Shown: positions 22,163 to 35,357, counted from the first letter of the stretch. The stretch: DNA of 64,000 nt from Benincasa hispida (GCF_009727055.1 NC_052357.1:6028881-6092880); one strand, 5' to 3'. Translations and numbers: made by a program. Notes: generated by a model from the sequence alone, not told the origin.

Positions 22163-23824
22163 TGATAACGGGTAGAAATGCACGTTATCATAGTGCTAAG
22201 TTTTTAAACAATACTAGCTTGCGTTGATAAAACATGATAAATTGCGTCCAAAAAGCATCAGATTCATAATATTGCGGTCGCATGTGTTCATCGCATTAGA
22301 ACAGTTGTTTTTTTTATTTTTGTGTAGAATATGCGATGACACAAAGCGGAAATTGCGATCATAGAAAATCATTGGTTGAGCACAGCATCGCCGTAAGACT
22401 TTATGGTGATCGTGTTCGCAAACATCTTCTCGAGAAGGATTACCATAACTTGGTCGGTGCAACATGGTGGGCGCATCGGGTGAAAGGCTAATTAATCATG
22501 ATGGGATAGAAAGCTGATAATAGTAGAATCCGAATTAAGTTGACAGCCACTAACGATAACAAGTACATTCAGATTTTTTGGTGACAAATATTCGGTGCAT
22601 CAGTCAAGGAATTAAAGCCATCCCATCTGTGCGATCATGAGAGAGAAGCCGCCATTCACCCTGGATGTTCTATAAATACCAAGGGCATCCTTCAGAAAAT
22701 GGGTTAACCAGTTCCACCAATTCAGCACGTCTTTGTCTATAGTTTTTCCTTTTTATTTTAAGGTGGAGCAAGAGAAGAGTAAAGACGTCGAAGATCGCTC
22801 AGGGAAACTCGAGAGAGAACCTTGAGGCATGAGAGTGGAGAGCGGACCAATTCTCGCGAGAGCGAGATTATCTTTTGAACACGAGTAGAAAGACAGTGTA
22901 AAAGCCTGGGAAGCAGGAGATTGCTACCAGGCTCTTTATTCTATCCTTGCATTGTTATTTTGTATTTCATCTTTATATTTATACAATGGAAGTTCTTATT
23001 CTACATATGTTCACTCTCTTAGTACGCATGAGTAGCTAAACTAGTCGAATGGGTGAGAAGAACTAAGCTAACATGACCTAGGATCGTCAACGCATGCGAT
23101 TGTCTTGTTTTATGTTGTGCCCAACACCCCTTTAGAGCTACTCGAGAGAGAGTCTAAAGAAAGAACCTAATGACTCGAGAGAGCTAGGTAAGAATCTAGA
23201 CTCGAGAGAGCGAGATTAGAACTGCATAAACAAGAGATAGGGACTTAGAGATAAGCTTTGTTTGTCAACATTGCATCGCATGCACCCTAGAGATACGTAT
23301 GATATTATGTGGTCGCATATTTGTGTAGATGTCATTTTGTCATCGCATAAATTGGAATAGAGGCTTATGTGTAGGCCTTGTAGACTTATCCCATATATTG
23401 CATGTGTTCTTTCATTAGAAGCCGTAGCATTCGCATCGAGAGATGGTTTACTATTGTATGCATGTTGCATGATCGCAAAGCATGAACACATCCTAGGAAG
23501 TGTTAACCGAAACCCTTCTCAACCCATTCACTGCATACTCATCGTATCTTCCGTTTATCAACTCTTTTCAAACTCCGTCGTATTTGTTTATTTTTCATTA
23601 ACGCAATCAACAACAAACCAAAAACTATTTATTTATTTGGTTACCGTAAAGTTTTCCTAAAAATTACCAACATAACCTGTTTTCACAAGTCCCTGAGTTT
23701 GACCCTGGACTTACCAGGAAACTCAGTGGAGTTTACACTTGGATTCCGCTGAGGAAACTTGAGTGCTCAATGCAATCTCATCATCGCATATCATTCATAA
23801 TCCACATCATAAAATCAAGCATCA
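22163..23824 (+). mobile_element. 3' LTR of the Athila-like element (G1)
   Basis: This LTR of 1,662 bases begins TGATAACGGGTAG and ends ...AAGCATCA. It carries TATAAATA at 22,671. To its right is CTAAGC of the Copia-1 LTR. It is the most complete G1 LTR here, and it differs from the shared LTR by many substitutions as well as the 170-base gap, so the array is old. Confidence 0.9.
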
Positions 23825-24893
23825 CTAAGCTACCCAGGGGACCTAATGGACCTGTGGCTCGAAGCTCCAACGGTACGTGAATAACTGACTAAACTCTTTA
23901 GCCACGAGATCCACCATCCGTTAACTGTCAATGATTCCACTAAAGATCAATAGTTGAACTCTTCTTACCACAGATATATTTTTGTGTCCATCGGATATAA
24001 CTAATCATGAGTACGATGACCCTTCACATATCTCGTAAGTATAGTTGGGCCAATTTATCGTTTTGCCCCTGTAGTTACATCTCACTCCTTAAGTACCACT
24101 AATTCCTCTAATGAACAATACAACATAGTCCAAATATAAGTGAACACCTCTCGGGCCAAGAGAAGGTGTGTGGCGCCACATCGTTCAAGCCCCAGAATCA
24201 GCCCTTAAGGGAACCATCTATCTACTTACCCTACCTCGAGGAAGGAGTGAATTCCATCTTATGTAGCTGAGTTCCCAGCTCCAAATCAGACGTATCCCCA
24301 AAATGGTAAGTTTGAATCGGCGAACTGGCCACTCGCACCCATACAAATCAAAGGGACTACCCTCAATGTGTAGGAGTTCCCAACCTCACTCAGGATTGAG
24401 GTCATGTTACCTATGGTCATCCTAGTGAAGTGAAGTTTCTGTCATGAACCGGTGTTATATAGCGAGACATTAACACTTCGTGGTCAAGTCTTATACAAAC
24501 TCTTTGTATAGGATACCCCTGCTCGCATGTCCCCAACACGAATGATCAGGATCAGATCATCTGTGGCAAGTCACAACATTTGTGACCATTCCACAAAGTG
24601 GGTCGCGTCCGTAGCATTACCAGGATAAGGTTTCCCTCCTATATCCATATACTACAGACCATTTTGGTTATCACTCAAGACATTATCCACTTGTATGTCA
24701 CCACATACATGCTTGAGTCACATACAGATAACTAGGGATTTTATGTTTATTAGTTTGTGTTAAAGCAACTAAAACAAGTAAATGAGCAAAACAACAAGAT
24801 GTGAAGTAAATATCATATATTTACAATCACAGGTGTTCGTATGTACCGTTTACAAACTACAGGACACGAGACTTTAGGGCATCAACCCCAACA
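23825..24893 (-). mobile_element. 5' LTR of Copia-1, U3-side part
   Basis: On the minus strand this starts TGTTGGGGTTGATGCCC at 24,893 and runs left to the Gypsy insertion at 23,824. Its first 227 bases match the 3' LTR remnant at 3,149-3,372. The words GCCCCTGTAGTTACATCT and CTCTCGGGCCA are shared with the Copia-type LTRs at 55,528, 58,355 and 60,327. The remaining U5 part of the LTR is presumably left of the Gypsy array. Confidence 0.8.
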
Positions 24894-25122
24894 AGTTGTT
24901 GCCTTAACCTTCAACGATGATTCGATCGATTTCTATGTCTAAAGGTCTTTTCAACTTTAGGGTTGTATAGGAGCTCAGAAGTGTTTTACCTGCTCATAAA
25001 ACGTTTACAAACTTAGGCTTAATTTGTAATACTCCTTCAGCTACAAGTTTTTCTACAAATGACACAAAAGCAAAATTCTGGTTAACCTTATTGCTAAATC
25101 CCTAGAAACGGCACCAAAAATT
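24894..25122 (-). mobile_element. Gypsy G3 leader remnant with primer-binding site
   Basis: On the minus strand TGGTGCCGTTTCTAGGGA (25,116 to 25,099) lies six bases after the LTR end. It matches the tRNA-Asp primer sequence at 14 of 18 bases. The rest is non-coding leader, cut at 24,893 where Copia-1 inserted. Confidence 0.65.
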
Positions 25123-26643
25123 TGTTCGTACTTCGTGATGTGCGCTAGGAGTGTATTATAAATAAAGATGGAAGACAAGATTGAGGTGAATGAAGATGAA
25201 TGGTGAATTATTTCTCTAGGTGAGAAGATTGAGTGATGCGTCTGTGAGATGTGTTACACTCTCTATCATCGTATAAGCTTTTCCTAAGTCAGATCCAATT
25301 ATAAATCTAATTAATGTTCCTGGTAAGTTCAGGGTCGAACACAAGGATTTATGCTAGACTAACGTAAACCTTGCATTGCAGCAGATGTAGAAGAGTTCTA
25401 AATAAATGTTGGATAAGTTTTATCTACACTAATTTTACTGCATGCATACAAGAAGACACGAGAGTTCAAGTGAAACACAGGGTTTAATGAAAGAATGGTC
25501 CTAAGTGATAGGGGTATGCGTCGATCCAAGTAAGATGAACATATGTAAGAGTGTGGGTAAAAATGAAAATGATAGATGCTTGTTTACAATCCAAATGTAT
25601 GTAGATGCGTTAGGTTTCTGTTTATCTAATTATTCAACATTTCTCAATGTGAATGCCACATGTTCCTATTTCTAGGATGCATGGGTTGGTTACAGAAAGC
25701 AGTGAAACACAAGTATTTTTATCTTTAAAGCTACTATGTGTTTTGACTCAATGCGTTTCTAGCTATCCTATTCTCTCGAATGGTTTTGGATGAGATAACT
25801 TCAACCATATGATCAAAATGATTAAAGCTTTAGAAATTAAGCAGGCATAAAGTCACAAATGTGTCTAACACACAATAGAATGTAAGCAGAGGCAGAAGAG
25901 ATGGATCAAATGCACGATTTTATAAAGAACAAAATTGTCTTTACAATAGCAACACTTAATCGCATGAGATGAAAAATGGAAATGAAGTGAAAAGAAAAGA
26001 GCCAAGTTGTAGAGTTCAATCTCTTGTCCTCTTTGGCTTGATCTAAATGTGTGTACAACCAAATTGGTGAATAAATGAAGAAGAATTCTCTCTCAAGCTT
26101 GGTTTTCTACAATTCTCCTTGATCAACAATGACAATGGTTCTTTTCCTCTTGTGTTCTTCTTGCAACAGCAAAACAACTATAATCTAAGTTCTAAAGTTC
26201 TCTATCTATATTATGGTCTCCATCTCCGGTTGTAGGTCTTCCTATTTATAGGCATTTTTTCTCAGCAACTTGTGATATGACAGCATTAATTTCCATGCCT
26301 TGGTCAGCCGCCTGCCATTTCAGTTGCTTTTCAGACATCGACAGTCAGATACCCATACTTGCAAGTGGTGATTTGACAGGAGTAGCACGAACCAATGTAT
26401 CTTCTTTGCATTGGAATCTTTTAGAGTCTTTGCATTAGCTGAGCATGCGACAGCGAATTTTATTGAAATCCTGCGATAAGATGCGTTAGTGATGTTGTTT
26501 TATCAAAAAGAATGTTTTTGTAAAGGCTAGTAGCATTGAGGAATTCCATGTGTTTTCCTTTAAGACAAATTAGTTTTTATCATTAAGAATCCTAATTGTT
26601 CCAACTTTTGGGAGACAATAATTTGTATTTCTATGAGTTATCA
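25123..26643 (-). mobile_element. 5' LTR of Gypsy G3 element
   Basis: On the minus strand this starts TGATAACTCATAGAAATAC at 26,643 and ends CGAAGTACGAACA at 25,123, giving 1,521 bases with TG...CA ends. A primer-binding site follows. The start matches that of the nested solo LTR at 1,154. There is no coding sequence inside. Confidence 0.8.
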
Positions 26644-27164
26644 AACACATTGAAGATAATCATGGTTTTATGGGAAGCTTAAGCTATTGTTGCTAGGGAG
26701 GGGATTCTCAGTCTTGGGGGAGTCTAAGATTCAACATCAAAAGATAAGCTCAACATTTTAGGGGGATCCTAAGAATTGTCAGTGAAGGGAGTTCTCTAAC
26801 TTAAGGAAAGATATCAAGGTGAGAGAAGTCTCATTCATCGTCAGAGGCCATAGTGCTTAACACTAATATTATCAAACTTAAGGAGTTGAGCTCTACGTGA
26901 GTCACTGTAATGGTCAGTGAGTTGAGCTCTACGTGAGTCACTGTAATGGTCATGTATTACAGATAAATACTATATTGTAAACTGCTTAACTCTTTAATAT
27001 TAGTGGATTATCTTTCCTGGGCACACTACCCCCTAGACGTAGGTGGTTTGTCGTCAAATTGGGTCATCAGCTCCTATGTTCATTTACTTTTCTTTCTTTT
27101 GTTAATATTCTGATGTTATAATACTTGTCAGTACATTTTGTTTAACATCTAATTTATGAGTGAC
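26644..27164 (+). mobile_element. Copia-type LTR fragment
   Basis: The stretch near 27,000-27,090 has the usual 3' end of many plant Copia LTRs: a splice-like GTGGATT...CCCCTAGACGTAGGTGG...AATTGGGTCATCA string. It is a fragment squeezed between two Gypsy elements, and both ends are truncated. There is no gene in it. Confidence 0.5.
26883..26952. repeat. 36-bp tandem duplication
   Basis: GAGTTGAGCTCTACGTGAGT and the following 16 bases are repeated directly, at 26,883 and 26,919, almost without change. Confidence 0.9.
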
Positions 27165-28857
27165 GAGTCATCCTAATGTTTTTTCAATCCCAAACTGGAT
27201 CAAGCTTTCTCTTTGATCATAAAATATAGTCATTGTCGAAACAGTTGAAGTTGCTGCCACTGCAGCATGGTTTAACTAAGCTACTTCATCCAGATCTAGC
27301 TCAATCTTCTTATCACGAGCCAATCTTAGACTTAGCTCTTTCAACACATCACTTTTCCACTAGGTGACTAACAGCCCGATGATGTTTGTAGTAGTTAAGA
27401 TTGCCAACTTTTCATGCCTGTTTCGGTCGTTTGCATTCCGGTAGCTTAATAAGTTACTTTTCTGGAAGTTTCTCTAGCATATCTACAACATCAGAGTCAG
27501 GAAACGGATAAAATGTTTTCTGTGTTTCTTTTAGATTTAGGTGATGCCTCTCGCCTCCTTCATGCCTTTTTTTAACTTTTTCATCTTTTCCTTTGGAGAA
27601 AATTTTAGCAAGGTCGTATTGATGATCAAGATTCTATTGTGGCACTATTCACAATGTTTTCAATGCCTTTGATTTCTTTCTTATCCTTTTTCTATTCAGG
27701 GACTAGGAAATCTTTAGTTTCCTTATTGATGATGCTCAGCTCCATGTCATAGGCACGAGTTGCTAAATCCTCAATGAGATTTTATTCCTTGTAGGATGTA
27801 GAGAAGTTTCCAGTGTATACCTTGGGTGCACAACTCCACTGTGGATAATTTAATGAGTCTATATTTGAAATCCAAACTCATAGCTCTTCTTTGATTGATA
27901 TAGTCAATGACCGGCTCTCCCTTCTGCTGCTTGGTGTTCATCAGTTCCATCACGCTAACAGTGTACCTTGTGTTATAGAAGCGGTTCAGAAACTCTTTTT
28001 CTAGTTGTTCCCAGTTGTCAATCACTTTCGGTTCTAGATCCGTGTACCAATTAAAACATTTCTTTTCAAGGTTCGGACAAACTTCTTAACTAGCAAGTCT
28101 CCTCTGGTTTCTGCATTTGTAAAGGTTTCAATGAAGTAAACAACATGTTGTTTTGGATTGCCCTTTTCATCGAACTGCTAAAATTTTGGTGGTTGGTACA
28201 TAGTTGGGATTCCCAGGTTGTCGATTCTCTTGGTATACGACTTAGAGTATATAAAAGAAGTTTGAACGATCCTCCATACTAAGCCCTTATAGAGTTTTTT
28301 TATGATCTCTTGCAGCTATTGAACCTATAAGGAGGCGACAAAGGTGGATTATTGCAATTGGCTTTCTTGCGAGACAGTCTTTCCTTTGTCCTTAGCTTAG
28401 TTGGAGATTGACTCGTCTCAATAGTTTCTCAAGCCAGCATTTGATCTCTTAAGGTGATGATTTGATAATCTCGTTCCTCAACAACTTTCATTAGGAGATC
28501 TATTTTTCTCTCCATCTCTGCCATGGTCGTCTCGGCCGTTACATCAACCATCATGATAGACATCATATCAAGGTGATTCTTTCCTTGATTGGTTAGAAGC
28601 AAAGTTATCAAATAAGGGATTTTCTTTGATGATGAACCTGCCTTGAGGAGATTTCGTCAGTTGTTCCAAGATTTTCTTTGCAAGGACAGAACCTTGTTTT
28701 TGTTCCTGCATGATCTCCTTTGAACGACTGTAGGTGACAGGTCCTGTATAGATGTCACTTGCAACAGTTATTTTGGATGCAGCTTTCTTTGGTGTCATTG
28801 GTCTATTTGAGTGTTGAGATAGAGATAAAAGGTAGAGATATCCCACTGGACGTGCCA
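27165..28857 (-). pseudogene. Gypsy G4 gag-like gene
   Basis: Read on the minus strand from an ATG at 28,798 (MTPKKAASKITVASDIYTGP). There follow a Glu/Lys coiled region and the Gag domain WEQLEKEFLNRFYNT...EPVIDYINQRR, open at 27,771-28,025. After this come DMELSIINKETKDFLVPE, the YYKHHRAVSHLVEK block and finally DEVA...NHAAV and FYDQRESLIQFG near 27,200. Frameshifts and stops break it. The same gene in another copy is at 54,133. I know these Gag-like proteins from melon-type Gypsy elements by general resemblance only. Confidence 0.7.
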
Positions 28858-28860
28858 ATT

Positions 28861-29540
28861 TGTTCGCATGGGGTTTCCAGAGAAACTTGTTTTTTGAGTT
28901 GCATTTGTGTTTATATAGATTTGATGCGGATGTGGTTTGATTTCTAGTACCTTAATCTTCTGATTCTTTCTCAGTTGAATGAGTACGCTTGACTTGAGGA
29001 AGCGGAGCACATGGATGTTCTTAAAGTTGAAGTATTGGGAGAATGTTTGTATCTTCAAAGGACTTCAGTCTTCAAGTGTAGTCAGCTTAAGGAGTTAAGG
29101 AGTCTTCTGATTGTTAGGAGAATTCTCTCTAGACACTCTGGAGTGTAAAATTTTGGATCCCTACAAATGAATAGAACTCCTTTATTTATAGAGTTCTCAT
29201 GTAGGCTTTATGGGCTTGGGTTTGGTTAGTACATGGACTTGCCCCTTGAGCCGAACTAAATAGATTTGGATCTTATTTGACATTTGGGTCAAATTAAACA
29301 TATTCTTGGGCTCAATTTGACTTTAACCCAAATCTTAATATTTAATTGGATCAAAAAAATTAATTTGATCCAACGGTCAGACGAAAACACATAGCATCAT
29401 TATGATTGGCCAGTTTATGTTTTCAATTTCAATTTGGGACAAATGTCAACCTTTAATTGCACCCAAATTTCATTATTTGTAATTTCGTCACTTATTTGAA
29501 AAATGATATGAGAATTTATGATTGATCCCAAAATTTCTCA
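28861..29540 (-). mobile_element. 5' LTR of Gypsy G4 element
   Basis: On the minus strand this starts TGAGAAATTTTGGGATC at 29,540 and ends ATGCGAACA at 28,861, for 680 bases. AATTGGCACGTCCAGTGGGA follows, which is a typical plant Gypsy primer-binding and leader start. It is related to the plus-strand LTR at 53,215 and the fragment at 40,622. Confidence 0.8.
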
Positions 29541-31849
29541 TTCAACAATTGCATCGCTATAATTGCTGTACTAATTAACAAACAAAAACAAAACATTCTC
29601 CAATGTCAAAAGATTCAATTATTTAACCTCATATTTTTCATGAGGTGTAAATTTAAACTTTTGACAGAAGGAAATTTTTTTTTTATGTAGTGAGAAGGAA
29701 TAACTGTTCATAATTAATTTATGTTGATATATGCTTCCACTCTATACTTGTTGAACTCAAACTATTAGAAGCTTTGTATTACAAATGCTAAATAAAAGAA
29801 AATATAATATCAAAGAGAAGATATTAAGATAATAAATTCAGTTAATTTTTGTTTATTGTTGAGAAAAATTGTGGTTGGTTTTCAAAGGATAATTTAAAAC
29901 TTGAAAGGTGGTTGTGTGAAAGGGAAGAGTAAGTGAAAGAGTATGATTATTGAAAGCTAATGAATTCAGTTTGAAAATGACTAGAGAAAATGAAAGCCGT
30001 GCAATGGTGCAGGGATAAGATCCAGTACAATTTTGTTACTAAACACGACAATGGTCCAAAATACCCTTACAACCCTACATATGGGTCGAACTGTACTTTT
30101 GACATTTTGGTCGAAGATATAATATCTTGTTCAATTGACATATATTCAAGTTGATCTTAAATAAATATACATTTATTCATATTACATATGTCTACTTCAC
30201 AATGAAAAAAGATATTTATAATTAAATGTGAGATGAAAGATCGAACTTTTAATTTTAAAATGATCTAGAAATATTTTATCTATTTAATTATGTATATACG
30301 ATGAACGTTTTAGTTAGCTACTCTTTTAGTAAGTCAATTTAAACTTTTTTTAATGTAAAATTTAACCATGTTGGGTAGTTAATACATCAATTAGTCGTAC
30401 TGCTATTTTCTTTTACTAGTCTACAACGCATTTGATGCACATTAAATTTATAGTTTAAACGGTTTTTTTACATACTTTGACTCAAATAGCTGTAACTATT
30501 TGAAAAGAAAAGACAAAATAAGAATTTATAAAACTTTTAAAGGTAAAAAACGTGATTGTCCGTTCAAACATATATCCACACGCTAGATCATGATTTTTCT
30601 CCACCATTAGATCATGATTTTTTTATATCTTTGGTCTACATCATATACACGAAAATCTAACACTTCAACCTAATTAGTTATGATTGAAAAAAGTTGTGAG
30701 TGTTCATTCAAATATGGTTTTACCGTTAGATAATGATGTTTCATATTTATGGTTGAGATGACAAAAATACATAAAAAGAATACACCATTTTACATATAAC
30801 CATATTGGTTCTAATAGTTGTGACAAATGATGAAATAGGAATTATGAAAAGTTGTAAGGACAAACGGAGAATGTAAGAATTCTTCCTTTATAGTCATTTT
30901 TATATATAGCATAGATAAAGAAAGATGTGATTAGTTTGGGACAATATTTGATAAATTGATATTGTTCAATTTTTATTTTGACATAATTTTTCTTAATGTA
31001 TATATAAGAGGAGGAGGAAGTCCTTTAAAGAAAAAAACAAATGAATACTAAATCATTCACAATGAGATGAAAAAGTATACATATTTTGTCATAAAATAAT
31101 ATATAAATATATATAAGGTGGGATGGTAAGATGAGCATAATTTAGTGATAATTTGTATATATTTCGTCTAAAAAACAAATAGTAAAGTCGATTTCAAATA
31201 AAAACAAGAAGTAAAAACAAAAGAAATTTACTTTTCAATGCAAAATTATTAACAATTTATTCTTAATGAGAACCACATTGTCAGAGTTTTTGGTTAATGA
31301 AACTGTTTATATAATTATTTTTAAAAAAAGGGAAAAAAAAACTACTGATTCTATTGTTTCATAGGTTTTATAAAACAAAAATAAATATAAAGAAGACAAG
31401 TATCTGTAGTTTTTGAAAAATATACTTTTCCATGTTTTTTAAAGTATACATACATATTTTCATCATATATATATATATGCAAAGGCTTGAGTGTATTGGT
31501 GGTTGTACTCTTATAAAATACTTTACTTTGAATGAATAGTCTAGAAATGGCAAAATTATTTGAGAGCAACCACCCCAAGATTTTTGTTGCAACAGAGTCA
31601 GTGTCAAGGACAAGGATACTACTTTCTTAGCCATATGTCTAGACATAAACTTTATTATGATTATTTTTGTTTTTTTCATTTATTATTATTTTTCCTGATT
31701 TTATTTAAAAGATGCTTTTTTTTAATTTTTAAAACATATGGGGGAAGAATTGAATCTATAACCTTAAAGTCAATTGTATTCATTTTATGTTGAATGACAA
31801 GAGAATCTATACTCGTTTTTGGTCCCAAATATGAAAATAATATGCAAAT
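29541..31849. other. AT-rich intergenic DNA
   Basis: No gene is supported on either strand. The sequence has poly-A/T runs and short reading frames of low complexity. ATCATGATTTTT words recur at 30,585-30,625 and 30,733 in a loose repeat. Confidence 0.6.
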
Positions 31850-32343
31850 CATTAGGGGTATATATAGATTGGGTTCATAGTGTTTTTGGACCAACCCAAA
31901 AATTCAGGTGGATTAGATTGCAATCCAAAAAACTCAAAGAAAGTCTCCCACCCAACTCAGTCCTTAAAATTCAAGTTGAGTTGAGTTATAGCGACCAAAT
32001 ATTTTTTTTTCTTATTAATTTTAAATACGTATATTTATCTATAACATATGGCTAATAACTAAAACCTCATAAAATTCAAATGTTAAAAACCAAATATCTA
32101 TGATATTTATTACAAACTTTAAATAAATATAAACATCATGACAGTTTTAAAACAAAAATAATAAAAGTTCATAAATTCATTGATTCAAAGTAGTCAAACT
32201 TGAAACAAAGAAATATATATATTATTAATATATATGTAATTTGGGTTAGGTTGAGTCAACTCAAATTTTTATTTAGCCAACCTGTAACCCCATCCAACCC
32301 AACAAAAATAAAAAAAATAAAAAATTAACCCAACCTAACCCTT
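31850..32343 (+). repeat. Interspersed element W1, copy 1
   Basis: The core (TAATAACTAAAACCTCATA...TTAAAAACCAAATATC...ATTACAAACTTTAAA) is shared with 46,150-46,270 and, inverted, with 50,215-50,340. Both ends carry CCAACCC/GGGTTGG words. It has no coding capacity and looks like a short non-autonomous element. Confidence 0.65.
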
Positions 32344-32658
32344 AGGGTATGTTCGGGGCGAGAACTATCTTAAAACTAACCCGAATTACATATAATAACC
32401 ACCTCTTGTTACAGTTAGCTACAGTCAACACTATTTCAAAACACCCATTTGCTACATTTTTTACTATTTTACCTTCATCATTTTTTTATTCTTTGCTACA
32501 GCGTTTACTATTTCGTTCTCAAACTAAAACAATTTAAACCTCAAACACATACTATTATAATTCAAATTAAAATAATCTACACCCCGAACACAAACTATTA
32601 TAACCCATCTATAATAATCTATGACTATAATAACCAACATTTTATCCAAACACTCCCT
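32344..32658. mobile_element. MITE-like element with imperfect terminal inverted repeats
   Basis: The 315-base unit starts AGGGTATGTTCGGGG and ends ATCCAAACACTCCCT. The ends pair at about 10 of 14 positions. Inside are repeated ACTATTATAAYYCA words. Such TGTTTGG/CCAAACA ends are common in plant hAT-like and other MITEs. A target duplication is not clear. It sits directly beside W1. Confidence 0.55.
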
Positions 32659-34379
32659 TGTTATTTGAGTTGGGTCGTTCAGATTATTCAGGTTTGTCGG
32701 ATTTTTTTAACCTCCTTACCAATCATAGTGAACAAAAAGAAAAATATTATTAGTCCACAACTAAAATGAAATAGATTCTTCTTTGACCTACCTCTCATCT
32801 CAAAACTTTCTTTCTAAGGAATCAACTTCTAAATAAGTGATGATCAAGAATACAAGGTATGAAAAATTTAGAGCTTCATTTTGTAATCATTTCTTCGCAT
32901 AAATGGAGTGAAAAAACACATTTGAAGTTTAGATAAAATCTAAAATAAAATATTATATTTTTTTAGTTTGTAAAATTTAATTTGATTTTTTAAAATATTG
33001 GTAAAAAGTAGACAATATAACATAGAAATTTAGAGGTGAAAATAGAACTTATATGCTTAATTTTCAAAACTTAAATAATGATCAAAAGGAGTCTTATAAT
33101 ATTTCCCACCTATTTGGCATCTACTCTCGAATTTTACTCCAACATCAGATGAAAATGGAAAAAATAATAATTAATTAAATAATATTTACTTACAAATGCT
33201 CATCAAAACTCATAAATAACTTCAACATAGACATTAGTGTGTTGTTTACATGCATGCATACTCAAGACCACACCATATACTTTGTAATTTGTGAATTTAA
33301 ATATGACGAAATAGGGTAAAGATCGAAAAAAAAACTAAGGAAAATAAGTCGAACTAGACTCAAATAAATTCAAGTTCAACTAATCATTGAGTTCATTAGA
33401 CTCAATCCTAACATGTTCACTATTAGAAATAAAGCTCCAGCTAATCTTAAGGGATTAAGATAAACTAATCAATTTCTCTACAAATACATGATTATAGCTC
33501 AACATGAGAGGTAATTTGAATTTCTGACTTCTATTATATCTTCATTTCTAATTTGAACACTAAATTTTTTTTTTTTTTTTGTATTTCAAGTTATTTATTT
33601 TCCAAATTATAAATTTATCATTAAACACATGAATGTCGGGTAAGATGTTTTTTCTTTTTTAGCTAAATCATGACAGCAATATATTTATTTAAAAAAAAAT
33701 AAATATTATTATAGATGAATTTGGACCAAATGGCATAATTGATATCAAGCGATAACATAAACAAGGCCAAGAGAATAGCATGATTTTGGTCAAAGATAAC
33801 AATTTTGGACCAACACAAGACTAAAAAAAGGGGTTGGCTTAGGCCTATCTTAGACCCAAAATATGACGGAATGAATGTGCTCGATCAAGGCATTGGCTAA
33901 GGTTGACCCTAGCAAAATATCAAAAGGGGCACGCTCTTCACATGTCCCAACCCAATAGATCAGAGAATAAGCCCAATACATTTTGAAACCCTAAAGGGAA
34001 GACCCTAAGTTACGCTTATAAATACATCATGATAACTCTAGAGGAAATAAGTCCATTCTAATGCTCGAACTCTCTACTTGTCCCACATATACGCTTTTTG
34101 ACTTAACATCAGAGTCTATGTAGCAAGCATTATTGTGTGCAGTTCTTTTCGTCTTACAAGTCACGTTCTTCTCTAAATACAAATTTATCGTTGTTGTCAT
34201 GTGAAGGTCGATGCATTTTCTCTGGACCAAAATTCATCTATCAACAATAATGTTTAACAATAATCACCCTCCCGAAGTTTCATAACTCTAAACAAAAATA
34301 GATATTTAAAAAGTCGGAAAATGAAATTCAAGAAGAATATTAAAAAATAAAAAAATAAATAAAAATGTGTGTAACGTGT
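32659..34379. other. AT-rich intergenic DNA
   Basis: I see no gene, only T/A-rich low-complexity runs. A modest GC-richer stretch at 33,740-34,250 holds no convincing ORF. Confidence 0.55.
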
Positions 34380-34620
34380 GGTGGCGTTGATGCCGTAAAA
34401 GTAGGAAAGTAAGGGCACGTGAGTTCCAGGACATTCGAACGTGAATATGGTTGGAATTCACGTGGGCTTATGAAATTAAGGCCTTTTCAAATGGACCACT
34501 TTTAGTTCTCTTCTGACCATAAGTTCTTTTGTTGGTGGGCCTCTTTTTTCTTTCAAATCTTCACTTTGGGCCTTTAATTCTCTCATAAATAAATGCCTCT
34601 CTTATATATGGAATGGATTT
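34380..34620 (+). promoter_or_regulatory. Promoter-like stretch with paired G-boxes
   Basis: Two CACGTG G-boxes (34,416 and 34,459) lie in an imperfect inverted repeat: CACGTGAGTTCC against GGAATTCACGTG, 11 of 12 pairing. A TATATAT follows at 34,613. G-boxes bind bZIP and bHLH factors in plants. No gene follows within 700 bases, so this may be a relic, a non-coding RNA promoter or chance. Confidence 0.3.
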
Positions 34621-35357
34621 TTATTAGGAACATTGCCAAAAATATTTATTCCATTATCTCCTTTTCAGATATTAATTTTGTCTTTCTTTTCTTCTATCAT
34701 CACCACATAACTCTGTTTCCTTTTTCTTGATAGAGAAATTAAAACATGATTCTTTCTTTTCTTTTTTTTTCCCTTCCATTTCAATTAGTCCCATCACCAA
34801 TTAACCACACAACAATAGCTTTGTTAAAAATGATTTATTTTTGCATAAAGTCAATTTTTTTCTTCTAAATAACATGTTTGTAATCGATCAAATTAATTTG
34901 TAAATAAACACCTTTAGTGTAATTAATAACTTTTAATGTGCTTGTTATAAGTTTATTGATGTTGTGAACTTGAGGAGTACCATGGACATAGATATCAATA
35001 AAATATAATATTAAAATAAATATAATAAATAAAAACAGATATTAAAATAAATAAAAACATAATATATAAATAAATAAAATAGCAAAATATAAAATAAGAA
35101 ATTTCTCTAAATTCTCCATTTTTTTCAATTTTTAGAATTTGTCTAATGTGTGTCTTCCAAAACCCACCAAATGCCACTATTTGTAGGCAATTTGGTAAGT
35201 AGGAGATGGATTATATGAACACTAATAATATGTAATGTTAAAATGCATGGCCAACACTTTGGGAAATTGAGACATGATACGTGGTCAATGACCACTAACA
35301 TGAGCATAGACGCCTGGACCGTAAGCAAGCCCCCTTAAAAACCCATTACTTAATAAG
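34621..35357. other. Intergenic, no gene seen
   Basis: Pyrimidine-rich and A/T-rich sequence up to the organellar block. No reading frame resembles a protein family. Confidence 0.55.
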
